19,374 nucleotides of DNA. Source: JAEUOS01 sp031423955. GTDB lineage: Bacteria > Pseudomonadota > Gammaproteobacteria > Burkholderiales > JAEUOS01. The DNA lies in assembly GCA_031423955.1 (NCBI GenBank), contig JANPGJ010000299.1, forward strand, positions 1-19,374. Reading direction: 5' to 3'. The position numbers were made by a program, and so were the translations under genes. Under the pieces are notes generated by a model, which saw only the letters and a list, made by a program, of their open reading frames with translations, searched no databases and had not been told where the DNA came from. Below are positions 1 through 7,304 of this stretch, piece by piece. The number at the start of each line of letters is the position of its first letter. Positions within the stretch are counted from its first letter, which is position 1.

Positions 1-369
1 GAAGCCGACGCCGAAGCAATAGCCGCGCGCCGCGGCGATCACCGGCTTGCCGATGCGTGCCGGGGTACCCATGTTCCAGGCCAGCTTCGACACATGCTCG
101 GGGGTGGCTTCGAGAAAGCCCTTGATGTCGCCGCCGCTGGAAAAATGCTCGCCCTGCCCGCGCAACACGATCACCCGCACCCGATCGTCCAGATCGAGCG
201 CTTCGAACACGATGCGCAACTGGTCGCGCGCCGGCATGCTGATCACGTTCAACGGCGGGCGGTCAAGGATGATGTCGGCGCGTTCGCGCGCGGCGTCGAT
301 CTCGACGCGAAAGCCGTCGAATTCGCGCGGCAGGGTGACGGCGGGTTGGGACAGGTCATTCAGGTTCAT
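1..369 (-). CDS. Enoyl-CoA hydratase/isomerase (crotonase) family protein, N-terminal part
   Basis: The first 123 codons of a crotonase-superfamily enzyme; the gene runs off the left edge. The start ATG follows AAGGA at a 6-base spacing. Visible are the early strand with ILDRPPLNVIS, then VIVLRGQGEHFSSGGDIKGF around residues 76-95, and the oxyanion-hole region KPVIAAARGYCFGVGF at the break. Members of this family hydrate, isomerise, dehalogenate or cleave acyl-CoA thioesters in the cytoplasm through a backbone oxyanion hole. The catalytic acids lie in the missing C-terminal part, so the exact reaction cannot be read. It begins 55 bases after the aryl-CoA ligase on the same strand and is probably the last or next-to-last gene of the hydroxylase-ligase operon, acting on the CoA ester made by that ligase. 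The family call is firm; the substrate is unknown. Confidence 0.9.
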   Translation of the reverse strand, partial: MNLNDLSQPAVTLPREFDGFRVEIDAARERADIILDRPPLNVISMPARDQLRIVFEALDLDDRVRVIVLRGQGEHFSSGGDIKGFLEATPEHVSKLAWNMGTPARIGKPVIAAARGYCFGVGF

Positions 370-424
370 GCGATTTCCTTAGGTTGGTGGGAATGAAGAT
401 TGTCAGGCGTGGCATGGGCTTCCA

Positions 425-1939
425 TCATTGCGCGGCCTCGCGCTCATAGTCGCCGGCCACCAGCAGGCGGCGCAGGATCTTGCCGACCGGTGATTTTGGA
501 ATGGCGCGCACGAACACATACTCGCGCGGCCGCTTGAAGTTCTGCAGGTCCGAGGCGCGGCAATGGGCGTCGAGCGCATCGCCCGAGACTTCGCCGCGGC
601 GCTTGACGAAAGCCACCACGCGCTGGCCCCAGCGCTCATCCGCAAGTCCCGCAACCGCCACTTCATCGACCGCCGGATGCAATGACAACACCGATTCGAT
701 ATCCGTAGGCGAAATGTTTTTGCCGCCGCTGATGATCATGTCGTCGACCCGCCCGGTGACGAACAGGTCGCCATCCGGGTCGAAATAGCCGGTGTCGCCG
801 GTGAAGTACCAGCCGCCGACGAGCGATTTTCCATCGGCATCCGGGCGGCGGTGGTAGCCCTCGAAGGCTTCGTCGCCGGCCAGGTCGGCGATGATCTGGC
901 CCTCTTCCATCGGCGCGGCGCGCAGGTCCGGCGTGCGTGCCGCAAGCGGCACCACCCGCAGCCTGGTGTTGATGCCGGCACGGCCGGCTGAGCCTGGCTT
1001 GGCCGGCGCGTGCTGGTTGACCGAGAAGGTGTAGATCTCGGAGCTGCCGTAATGGTTGACGAACAGGTCCGGTTTGAAGGCCGCGACCAGTCTTTGCAGC
1101 AGCGCATCGTGCATCGGTGCGCCGGCGAAGCCGAGCTTGCGCACTGACCTCAGGTCGGCGCCGCTCTTCTCCGCCTGCGCCAGCAGGTCGTGATACAGCG
1201 TCGGCACCAGGTAGAGGTGCGTAATCTCTTCGGCGGCGATCGCGGCCAACGCCGCGGGCGCATCAAACTTTGCCTGGCACACGAAGCGGCCGTCGATCAG
1301 CGCCAATGCCAGCAGCGAGCGCACGCCCATGGTGTGATACAGCGGCATCACGCCTATGGTGCGCTCGCCATAGCCGTACTGGTTTTGCGCCACATGCGCG
1401 AGTGCTGCCATGCGTTCGGCGCGTTGCCGTCGCGGCACGCCCTTGGGTTTGCCGGTGGTGCCCGAGGTGTAGAGCATCAGCGAAAGATCGTCGGCGGTGG
1501 CTTGCGGTAGCGGATCGGCCGGTTCGGCCAGCCAGGCGTCGAACTGCGATTGCGGGCCGATCGCGATGCGGCTGATGTCGGCCGCCAGCGTTGCGCCGGC
1601 GACCGCATCAGCTGCCACCGGTTCGGCGACCAGTACCCGGGCGCCGCTGTCGGCCAGGCAGTAATCGATCTCGTCGGCCTTGGCGCGCCAGTTGAGCGGC
1701 GTGATCACCACCCCCATGAACTGGCAGGCCCAATGCAGGGTGGCGGCCTGATGGCGATTTTGCAGTATGGAGAGTAGATGATCGCCGCGCTTTAGGCCCA
1801 AGGCAGCCAGACCGCGCATCACGCCGCCGATGCGACCCGCCCAGGCCGCATAGGAAAGACGCAGGTCGCCATCGACCAGGCCGATCGCGCCGGGATTGCG
1901 CTCGACGCATTGCAGGAAGGTGCGGCCAAGATCAAGCAT
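425..1939 (-). CDS. Aryl-CoA ligase (AMP-forming, 4-chlorobenzoate/benzoate-CoA ligase-like)
   Basis: A 504-residue ANL-superfamily acyl-CoA synthetase that activates a carboxylic acid with ATP and CoA. Conserved motifs are all present: P-loop YTSGTTGKPKG (residues 157-167), YGSSE (297-301), TGD (380-382), hinge GRVDDMI (396-402), GGKNISPTDIE, and the C-terminal catalytic lysine in SPVGKILR (K487). The length and the segments MPLYH, FKRP and ERWGQ closely follow the 4-chlorobenzoate-CoA ligase branch as I remember it, so an aromatic acid is the likely substrate. The same frame is open further upstream, but that extension lies over the iron-sulfur subunit gene and has unnatural composition. 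The ATG used here overlaps the preceding stop by 8 bases and begins the natural MLDLGRTFL sequence. It lies between a molybdenum hydroxylase and a crotonase, suggesting hydroxylation and CoA activation of one ring acid. Exact substrate unknown. Confidence 0.92.
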   Translation of the reverse strand: MLDLGRTFLQCVERNPGAIGLVDGDLRLSYAAWAGRIGGVMRGLAALGLKRGDHLLSILQNRHQAATLHWACQFMGVVITPLNWRAKADEIDYCLADSGARVLVAEPVAADAVAGATLAADISRIAIGPQSQFDAWLAEPADPLPQATADDLSLMLYTSGTTGKPKGVPRRQRAERMAALAHVAQNQYGYGERTIGVMPLYHTMGVRSLLALALIDGRFVCQAKFDAPAALAAIAAEEITHLYLVPTLYHDLLAQAEKSGADLRSVRKLGFAGAPMHDALLQRLVAAFKPDLFVNHYGSSEIYTFSVNQHAPAKPGSAGRAGINTRLRVVPLAARTPDLRAAPMEEGQIIADLAGDEAFEGYHRRPDADGKSLVGGWYFTGDTGYFDPDGDLFVTGRVDDMIISGGKNISPTDIESVLSLHPAVDEVAVAGLADERWGQRVVAFVKRRGEVSGDALDAHCRASDLQNFKRPREYVFVRAIPKSPVGKILRRLLVAGDYEREAAQ

Positions 1940-2453
1940 CGCGCCCCGCCTTCTGTGCCGCGCGTGCGTGCGCCACTTCCAGCACGGCGGCGACGATCGG
2001 CGTATAGCCGGTGCAGCGGCACAGGTGGCCGGAGAGCATGGCGCGCACCTCGGCTTCGGTCGGTTCGGTGACGCGACCCAGCCAGTCTTCACAAGACATC
2101 AGGATGCCGGCTGTGCAGAACCCGCATTGCAGCGCATGGTGGCGGCGAAACGCCGCCTGCAGGTCCGACAGGGTGCCGTCGGCGCCGGCCAGGCCTTCGA
2201 CCGTGTCGACGCGCCGGCCCTCGCACTGCACCGCGAGGGTCAGGCAGGCGCGCGCCGCGACGCCGTCGATATGCACCGTACAGGCGCCGCACACGCCGTG
2301 CTCGCAGCCGACATGGGTGCCGGTGGCGCCGAGGCTGCCGCGCAGGAAGTCGGACAGCAGCATGCGTGGTTCGGCGGATGCGCTGCGCGCCACCCCATTG
2401 AGCGTGAGCCGCACCACGTGCACGGTATTGCGCGACAGGATCGTCGGTTTCAT
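1932..2453 (-). CDS. Molybdenum hydroxylase small subunit, two [2Fe-2S] clusters (CoxS/XdhC-like)
   Basis: This 173-residue protein is the iron-sulfur subunit of a xanthine dehydrogenase/CO dehydrogenase-family enzyme. It passes electrons from the molybdenum centre to FAD. The plant-ferredoxin-type cluster ligands are C50, C55, C58 and C70 (GCEHGVCGACTVHIDG). The second cluster in the helical domain is bound by C110, C113, C145 and C147 (QCGFCTAGI and HLCRCTGY). All eight cysteines are present and the length is normal. The start ATG forms a 4-base ATGA overlap with the stop of the FAD subunit gene upstream, and its own stop overlaps the ligase start by 8 bases, so the three products are probably made in coupled amounts. 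No Tat or Sec signal is seen; the enzyme is cytoplasmic or membrane-associated. Confidence 0.96.
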   Translation of the reverse strand: MKPTILSRNTVHVVRLTLNGVARSASAEPRMLLSDFLRGSLGATGTHVGCEHGVCGACTVHIDGVAARACLTLAVQCEGRRVDTVEGLAGADGTLSDLQAAFRRHHALQCGFCTAGILMSCEDWLGRVTEPTEAEVRAMLSGHLCRCTGYTPIVAAVLEVAHARAAQKAGRDA

Positions 2454-3283
2454 GCGGCCCCCGCGTTTGCCTGCGCCTCGAGAACAGCGCGCCGCCCGAG
2501 GCTGCGCACCAGCGCACGCCGCGCGACGGCGCTGACCGCGGGGTCGTCACGCGCATCGAGCGCCCAGGCGAACTCGTTGAGCGCATCGTCGAGCGCGGTG
2601 CCATCGAGCGGCGGGAAGTTGCGCGCCAGCGGTCGGTCGGCGACGCCGCCGACGGCGTTCCGCAGGCCGCTCTTGCGCGCCACCACCGCCACCGCGCAGG
2701 CGGCGTAGTCGCCGTGGCGCAGGGAGAATTCGGCGAAGGCATAGCCGGCGCCGGGCTCGGCCAGCGGGTAATGCGCGGCTGCGAGCAATTCGTCGGGCGC
2801 GCGCGCAGTCATCAGCATGCCGGTGAAGAAATCCTGCGCGGCAACCTGCCGCTGCCGCTTGCTGCACGACAACAGCACCTCACCTTCAAGCGCGACCAGC
2901 ACCAGCGGCAACTCGGCCGACGGGTCGGCATGCGCGAGCGAGCCGCATACGGTGCCGCGGTTGCGAATCTGGAAATGCGAAATGTGCGGCAGGGCTTGCG
3001 CCAGCAGCGGCACTTCGCGCGTCAGCCGCGGCCGTTGTTCGATGCTGCCCTGGGTGGCGGCGGCGCCGATCGCGAGGACCTTGCTTTCGATTGCGGCCGT
3101 GCCAAGCGCGGCACTGCGCGAAATGTCGATCAGCAGTTGCGGTTGCGCCAGGCGCATGTTGAGTACCGCCATCAGCGACTGGCCGCCGGCCAGAATGCGC
3201 GCGTCATCGCCGTGCTCGGCCAGGAGTTCAAGCGCGGCTGCGCGATCGTCGGCGCGCACATAGTCGAAGCGTGGCGGCTTCAC
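2450..3283 (-). CDS. Molybdenum hydroxylase medium subunit, FAD-binding (CoxM-like)
   Basis: A 277-residue FAD-binding subunit of the same hydroxylase. It carries the two FAD motifs of the family: AGGQSL (residues 32-37) and TVCGSLAHADP (111-121). The C-terminal CO-dehydrogenase flavoprotein domain follows. I place the start at a GTG inside a GTGA overlap with the large-subunit stop; it yields VKPPRFDYVRADD, a typical beginning. The open frame continues further left into the large-subunit gene, but that stretch is arginine-rich and not protein-like. The order is large, FAD, iron-sulfur, unlike the M-S-L order of classical CO dehydrogenase operons. FAD is the usual exit point for electrons to quinone, oxygen or another acceptor; no dedicated acceptor gene is seen nearby apart from the CoxG domain fused to the large subunit. 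Confidence 0.95.
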   Translation of the reverse strand: MKPPRFDYVRADDRAAALELLAEHGDDARILAGGQSLMAVLNMRLAQPQLLIDISRSAALGTAAIESKVLAIGAAATQGSIEQRPRLTREVPLLAQALPHISHFQIRNRGTVCGSLAHADPSAELPLVLVALEGEVLLSCSKRQRQVAAQDFFTGMLMTARAPDELLAAAHYPLAEPGAGYAFAEFSLRHGDYAACAVAVVARKSGLRNAVGGVADRPLARNFPPLDGTALDDALNEFAWALDARDDPAVSAVARRALVRSLGRRAVLEAQANAGAA

Positions 3284-6200
3284 CGGCGGCCCCAGCGCGC
3301 GAGGAGGCGCTGCCACCAGGTCTGTGCCGGCGCGCCGGCCGCCTGCCGGCCAAGCGCTTCGAACAACTGCGCCACGATGATGCGCGCCGCGCCTTCGAGC
3401 ATGCGGCTGCCGACCGCGGCCACCTTGCCGCCGACCTGCGCCTGGTAGTGGTAGGTCAGGCGTGTGCCGGTCGCGCTTGGTGCAAGCCGCACTGTGCCGT
3501 CGCCGGCGGCGGTGCCGAGGCTCGATTGCCCGCTGCCGGCCAGCCGCAGGCTGCGCGGTGCGTCGATTTCCGACAGCGTGATGTGTGCGGCGTAGCGTGC
3601 GCGCACCAGCCCGACGCCGACCGTCACATCGGCCCGATAGCGATTCGGACCCAGCGCTTCGAGCCCGTGGCAACCCGGAATCACGCGCGCGAGCGCGGCC
3701 GGATCGAGCAGGATCGCGAACACCTTTTCGGGCGGCGCGGCGATTTCGATGGCGCCTTCGGTGGTCAGCGAGAGGCCGCCTGCAGCGGCTGATGCTTCGA
3801 AAGCGGCGCCGGCCGGTGCGGCGCGTGCAGCACCTGCCCGCGCTCGCGGTTCATCAACCGCCAGCAGCGCCAGCACGCGTGACGGGGTCAGCGGCAGGCG
3901 AATGTCGGGAGGCCCGCCCAGGCGTGATGCGAGCGGCCGCAGCGCGTCGGCGAATGCATTGGCGATGGTCACCGGCGTACTCATGTTGTTGCCCTCGCCC
4001 AGGCCTTTGGCGCCGAGCGGGGTAAACGGTGAGGGGGTTTCGAGATGCACGATCAGCGGGTCCGGCACTTCACAGGTGGTCGGGATCAGGTAATCGGCCA
4101 GGGTGCCCGACTGAAAGTTGCCGTCGCCGCCATAGCGGAACTCTTCATACAGCGCCGCGCCCAGGCCCTGGGCGAAGGCGCCGCGAATCTGGCCGTCGGC
4201 CAGCGCCGGGTTGAGCAGGGTGCCGGCGTCGTGTGCGGTGATGTAGCGATCGACCCGTACCGCGCCGGTGGCGGGGTCGACTTCCAGGCCGCAGATATCG
4301 AACACGAAGCCATAGGCCGCCGAGGTATTGACGCGATCCTGCGGATCCGGCGCGGCCAGGCTGGGTGCGGTCCAGAATGCGGTTTCGCGCAGGCCGAGCG
4401 CGGCATCGGCCGGCAGCAGCGCCGGCGCCCAATGCGGGCTGGCGGCAAGACGGGTGAATGGCTGGCTGCGCTCCGGTTGCCCGGCATCGAATACCTTGCC
4501 GCCGGCAAAGCACACCGCGGCCGCGGCGCAGCCGAACTGCGCAGCGGCGATCAGGGCCAACTTGTCGCGCAACTGCATGGCGGCCAGATGCACAGTGCCG
4601 GCCACCGCACCGGCGAAGCGGCTGCTGTAGTTGCCGGCGGCGACCGACCAGGCGTCCTTGGCGGTATCGAATTCGACATTCACCACGATCTGCGGTGGCA
4701 GCAGACCGAACACATCGGCCACCACCTGCGCGCACACCGTCATGTGCCCCTGCCCGGCTGGCGCCGAGGCAATGGTGACGTTGACGCCGCCCAGCAGGTC
4801 GATGGCTACCGTGGCGCAGGTGATGGCGCCGTTCTTCGGCCCGGCGCGCGCCCGCTGCTCGGGTGTCAGCACGGTGCTGATATAGCCCATGTTCGAAATC
4901 GAGGGCTCGACAATGGCCGCGCAGCCAATCCCGTAGTGCTTGCCGGCGGCACGCGCCGCCGCCTGGCGCCCGGCAAGGCCGGCGCGCGCGGCCTCGGCGA
5001 TCGCCAAGTCCATCACCCGCGCGTAATCGCCGGAATCGAGCAGCGCCCCGGCGGCCGCGCGGTAGGGAAACTGGTCGTGGCGCACGAAGTTGCGGCGCCG
5101 CAGTTCGAGCGCGTCCAGCCCCATTTCGTCGGCGATGCGGTCGAGCAGGCGCTCGAGCGCGAAATACACCTGCGGCCCGCCAAAACCACGCACCAGGCCG
5201 GTGGGCGTCTTGTTGCTCACCACCACCCGGTTGCGCACCGCCAGGTGGGCGATGTCATAGGCGCCGGTCAGGCAGCCGTGCATGCGGTAGAAGGTGGCCG
5301 GCTCCGGCGCCCGCAGATAAGCGCCGACTTCATCGACCTGGTCGTAGCGCAGCGCCGTGATGCGGCCATCGGCTGCCACCGCCGCCTCGATGGTGGTCAG
5401 GCGCGCGGTCGCCGAGGTCGCCGCGGTGAGATGCTCCAGCCGGTCCTCGACCCACTTGACCGGTGCCCCCGCCTTGCGCGACGCCAGGCACATCAGCACC
5501 ACCGCCGGAAACACCGATTGCTTGACGCCAAAACTGCCGCCGGAGTCACGCGGCACGCGATGCCGCAGCTTGTTGCCCGGCACCTTCAAGGCCATCGCCA
5601 TCACCGCGTGCAGCGAAAACGGACCCATGAAGTTGGAGATCGCGTCATAGCTGTCATCAAACGCCGAATACTCGGCGATCGCCACGCCGCATTCGATCGG
5701 CGTACAGGAGTTGCGCGGATAATTGATCGTGATGCCGACCTGTCGCGCGCCATTGGCGAACGCGGCGTCCGGATCGCCATAGCGAAACGCGCGGTCGGAC
5801 ACCACGTTGCTGCCGACCGCGGCATGCAGGACCGGGCTGGCCGGGTCGAGTGCGCGTTCGATGCCGATCACCACCGGCAGCACCTTGTAGTCGACGCCAA
5901 TGGCGTCGATCGCGTCCTCGGCCAGATAGCGGTCGCAGGCCACCACCACCGCGATCGGCTCGCCGACATAACGCACGCGGTCGATCGCCAGCGCCCAGTG
6001 CTGCATCGGCTCTTTGACGCCGACCACGAAGGGTTGCGACCAGCGCCGCACATCGTCGCCGGTGAGCACCGCGCGCACGCCCGGCATGGCGAGCGCGGCG
6101 CCGGTGTCGATGGCCAACAGCTCTGCATGCGCATGCGGCGAGCGCAAGATCGCGGCGTGCAGCGTACCGGGCTTGACGCCGAGGTCGTCGGCGAAGGCGC

Positions 6201-6309
6201 CGCGCCCGGCGAGCAGCGCGGCATCTTCCAGGCGCAGGGTGGACCGGCCCAGATGCCTGGCGGCGACGGTGCCGCTCGAGGCGTCGGCCAATGCGGGTTC
6301 ACGGTGCAA
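3280..6309 (-). CDS. Molybdenum hydroxylase large subunit fused to a C-terminal CoxG-like SRPBCC domain
   Basis: A ~1009-residue protein, about 200 longer than a normal CoxL. Residues ~20-815 form the molybdopterin-binding subunit, with GGSFG (257-261), RGFGGPQ (374-380) at the active-site loop, GQGHMT near 520 and KGLGEG with the catalytic glutamate (E772). The loop is xanthine-dehydrogenase-like and lacks the Cys-Ser-Phe-Arg signature of true CO dehydrogenase, so an organic, probably aromatic, substrate is expected. An Ala/Arg-rich linker (~820-845) leads to a complete CoxG/SRPBCC domain (~846-990) with IPGC, VGVGLVRARY and QVGGKVAAVGSRML. CoxG is normally a separate accessory protein. The chosen start is TTG at 6309, six bases after AGGAG and just before the conserved RLEDAALLAGRG. 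An ATG at 6396 would add 29 unconserved residues and has no clear ribosome site. First gene of the operon. Confidence 0.9.
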   Translation of the reverse strand: MHREPALADASSGTVAARHLGRSTLRLEDAALLAGRGAFADDLGVKPGTLHAAILRSPHAHAELLAIDTGAALAMPGVRAVLTGDDVRRWSQPFVVGVKEPMQHWALAIDRVRYVGEPIAVVVACDRYLAEDAIDAIGVDYKVLPVVIGIERALDPASPVLHAAVGSNVVSDRAFRYGDPDAAFANGARQVGITINYPRNSCTPIECGVAIAEYSAFDDSYDAISNFMGPFSLHAVMAMALKVPGNKLRHRVPRDSGGSFGVKQSVFPAVVLMCLASRKAGAPVKWVEDRLEHLTAATSATARLTTIEAAVAADGRITALRYDQVDEVGAYLRAPEPATFYRMHGCLTGAYDIAHLAVRNRVVVSNKTPTGLVRGFGGPQVYFALERLLDRIADEMGLDALELRRRNFVRHDQFPYRAAAGALLDSGDYARVMDLAIAEAARAGLAGRQAAARAAGKHYGIGCAAIVEPSISNMGYISTVLTPEQRARAGPKNGAITCATVAIDLLGGVNVTIASAPAGQGHMTVCAQVVADVFGLLPPQIVVNVEFDTAKDAWSVAAGNYSSRFAGAVAGTVHLAAMQLRDKLALIAAAQFGCAAAAVCFAGGKVFDAGQPERSQPFTRLAASPHWAPALLPADAALGLRETAFWTAPSLAAPDPQDRVNTSAAYGFVFDICGLEVDPATGAVRVDRYITAHDAGTLLNPALADGQIRGAFAQGLGAALYEEFRYGGDGNFQSGTLADYLIPTTCEVPDPLIVHLETPSPFTPLGAKGLGEGNNMSTPVTIANAFADALRPLASRLGGPPDIRLPLTPSRVLALLAVDEPRARAGAARAAPAGAAFEASAAAGGLSLTTEGAIEIAAPPEKVFAILLDPAALARVIPGCHGLEALGPNRYRADVTVGVGLVRARYAAHITLSEIDAPRSLRLAGSGQSSLGTAAGDGTVRLAPSATGTRLTYHYQAQVGGKVAAVGSRMLEGAARIIVAQLFEALGRQAAGAPAQTWWQRLLARWGRR

Positions 6310-6315
6310 GTGATG

Positions 6316-6320
6316 CTCCT
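6316..6320 (-). promoter_or_regulatory. Ribosome binding site AGGAG deciding a TTG start
   Basis: AGGAG lies six bases before the TTG at 6307-6309, the best Shine-Dalgarno match near the 5' end of the hydroxylase large-subunit gene. No ATG or GTG in that frame lies close to it. It is the main reason for preferring the TTG over the ATG 87 bases upstream. Confidence 0.6.
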
Positions 6321-6485
6321 GATTTACTTGACTGACGGTCGAGCGCAGCGCCGGATGCCGGCTCGCGCCTCGAACGTAAATTCCTGCCGGCAGCACGAAT
6401 TATCCGACGACTCGCCGAATCGCCCGAACCAGTCCGCGTGGCGAACAAATTGCGGCGACCGTCGCGGTCCGTGGCGGCCCGAGTG

Positions 6486-6513
6486 GGTATACCATCAATC
6501 TGGGCGAAAACAA
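6486..6513 (-). promoter_or_regulatory. Candidate promoter with GGTATACC operator-like palindrome, hydroxylase operon
   Basis: The 8-base perfect palindrome GGTATACC lies at 6486-6493. On the minus strand TATACC (4 of 6 matches to -10) is preceded after 16 bases by TTGTTT (3 of 6 to -35). GTATAC-centred palindromes are common in sites of GntR-family regulators of aromatic and organic-acid catabolism; that link is inference. The site is about 180 bases before the predicted TTG start. The promoter match is weak. Confidence 0.3.
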
Positions 6514-6791
6514 GCGCCGGGCGCCACCGACATGCCGATCGCGTTTTCGGTCGGCATCACCGCGGCGATGGCAACCCTGCTGCCGCCCGGGGTGTCGCGC
6601 TGCGGCTGGAATCTGCCGGAGTTTTGTTGGTGATTGCCGCGCAGTTTCGGGTTGGTGAAGTAGTGCAGTAGCGCAGGCTGCGGTCGAACGGTTTCCAACC
6701 GGCAAATCGAGTATTCGACAATTCCTTGCGGGGCTTGCAGGCTACGGTGTCAGCCCTACGCGTCACCGGCAAGCGCCTCGACCGTAGCGCT

Positions 6792-6819
6792 TTGCCAACA
6801 CGCCAAACAACAATCTAAT
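6792..6819 (+). promoter_or_regulatory. Sigma-70-type promoter upstream of the small membrane protein genes
   Basis: TTGCCA (5 of 6 matches to the -35 consensus) and TCTAAT (5 of 6 to -10) are separated by 16 bases. This is the best promoter-like pair in the gap and points toward the two small membrane protein genes at 7030 and 7305. It would give a leader of about 200 bases containing a 7-bp hairpin. Confidence 0.5.
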
Positions 6820-6849
6820 CAATCACTTGCGTAATGACGTGCTGATTCA

Positions 6850-6867
6850 TGTCGGCGATTGCCGACA
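6850..6867. repeat. Short perfect hairpin in the predicted leader
   Basis: TGTCGGC and GCCGACA form a 7-bp perfect stem closing a GATT loop. No T-run follows on either strand, so it is not a standard terminator. It lies about 25 bases downstream of the predicted start of transcription from the 6792 promoter and could act in leader stability or as a protein-binding site. Confidence 0.4.
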
Positions 6868-7029
6868 CTCCGGTTCTGCCTGGTCGCCCGAAGAGCAATC
6901 TAAGCCATTGATATCAAAGAAATACGGAAGGCTGGCATCAGGGTTGCGTAGGCATGCATGGATCAAGGCGCGCGCATCTCGCAGCTTGCGCACGCCGGCC
7001 CTCGCAAGCTGCGCAAGGCGGAGGTTCTT

Positions 7030-7278
7030 TTGAACATCACATCGAAATTCAACGAGCAGGCGCGCACCACCGCACACAACGGTGTCTACGCGCCCCGCTG
7101 CACCACAGACCGACTCATCGTGATCAGGTTCGGTATTGCGGGGGCGATCATCGCCGCCGCCATCGGCTACCTGATTGAATGGCGCGCCACTGGTGGCGCG
7201 ACGGGTTTCGCCGGGGCCGTGGTGTGCCCGGTGTTTTTTATCGCGGCCTACCAGCGGCTTGCGCAACGCGCCCACTGA
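7030..7278 (+). CDS. Small two-helix membrane protein, unknown function
   Basis: A predicted 82-residue protein. I chose the TTG at 7030 because GGAGG at 7020-7024 precedes it by five bases; a longer ATG version from 6958 adds a basic, non-conserved-looking stretch and no ribosome site. The first ~38 residues are polar. Two hydrophobic segments follow: VIRFGIAGAIIAAAIGYLI, then GFAGAVVCPVFFIAAYQRL, with short charged ends. I do not recognise a family. Its stop TGA overlaps an ATG (TGATG at 7276-7280) in the frame of the next gene, which encodes another small membrane protein, so the two are probably one transcript. The hydrophobic layout supports a real gene, but the start and the gene itself are less certain than its neighbours. 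Confidence 0.55.
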   Translation: MNITSKFNEQARTTAHNGVYAPRCTTDRLIVIRFGIAGAIIAAAIGYLIEWRATGGATGFAGAVVCPVFFIAAYQRLAQRAH

Positions 7279-7304
7279 TGCGATCGCGCGGCAATGAGGA
7301 TATC

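Larger units (their letters stand above)
6310..7029. other. 720-base non-coding control region between divergent transcription units
   Basis: No reading frame here has protein-like composition on either strand, apart from a 20-residue hydrophobic stretch near 6532-6591 that may be a transporter relic. The part from about 6680 to 6960 looks AT-richer than the coding DNA around it. It holds a candidate minus-strand promoter with a palindrome at 6486-6513, a plus-strand promoter at 6792-6819 and a hairpin at 6850-6867. No regulator gene is present, so the operon's regulator must lie elsewhere. Confidence 0.6.

Noticed and set aside
1940..2092. N-terminal extension of the aryl-CoA ligase
   Set aside because: The extra 51 residues overlap the iron-sulfur subunit gene and have no similarity to ligase N-termini.
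3284..3673. N-terminal extension of the FAD subunit
   Set aside because: The extra 130 codons are Arg-rich and lie inside the large-subunit gene; the GTG at 3283 gives the natural start.
3280..6309. Genuine aerobic CO dehydrogenase (coxL)
   Set aside because: The Cys-Ser-Phe-Arg active-site loop is absent (RGFGGPQ instead), and no coxD, coxE or coxF genes are next to it.
4045..6633. 862-codon open frame on the plus strand
   Set aside because: It lies opposite the molybdenum hydroxylase genes, is His/Arg/Gly-rich without domains, and is a GC-driven shadow frame.
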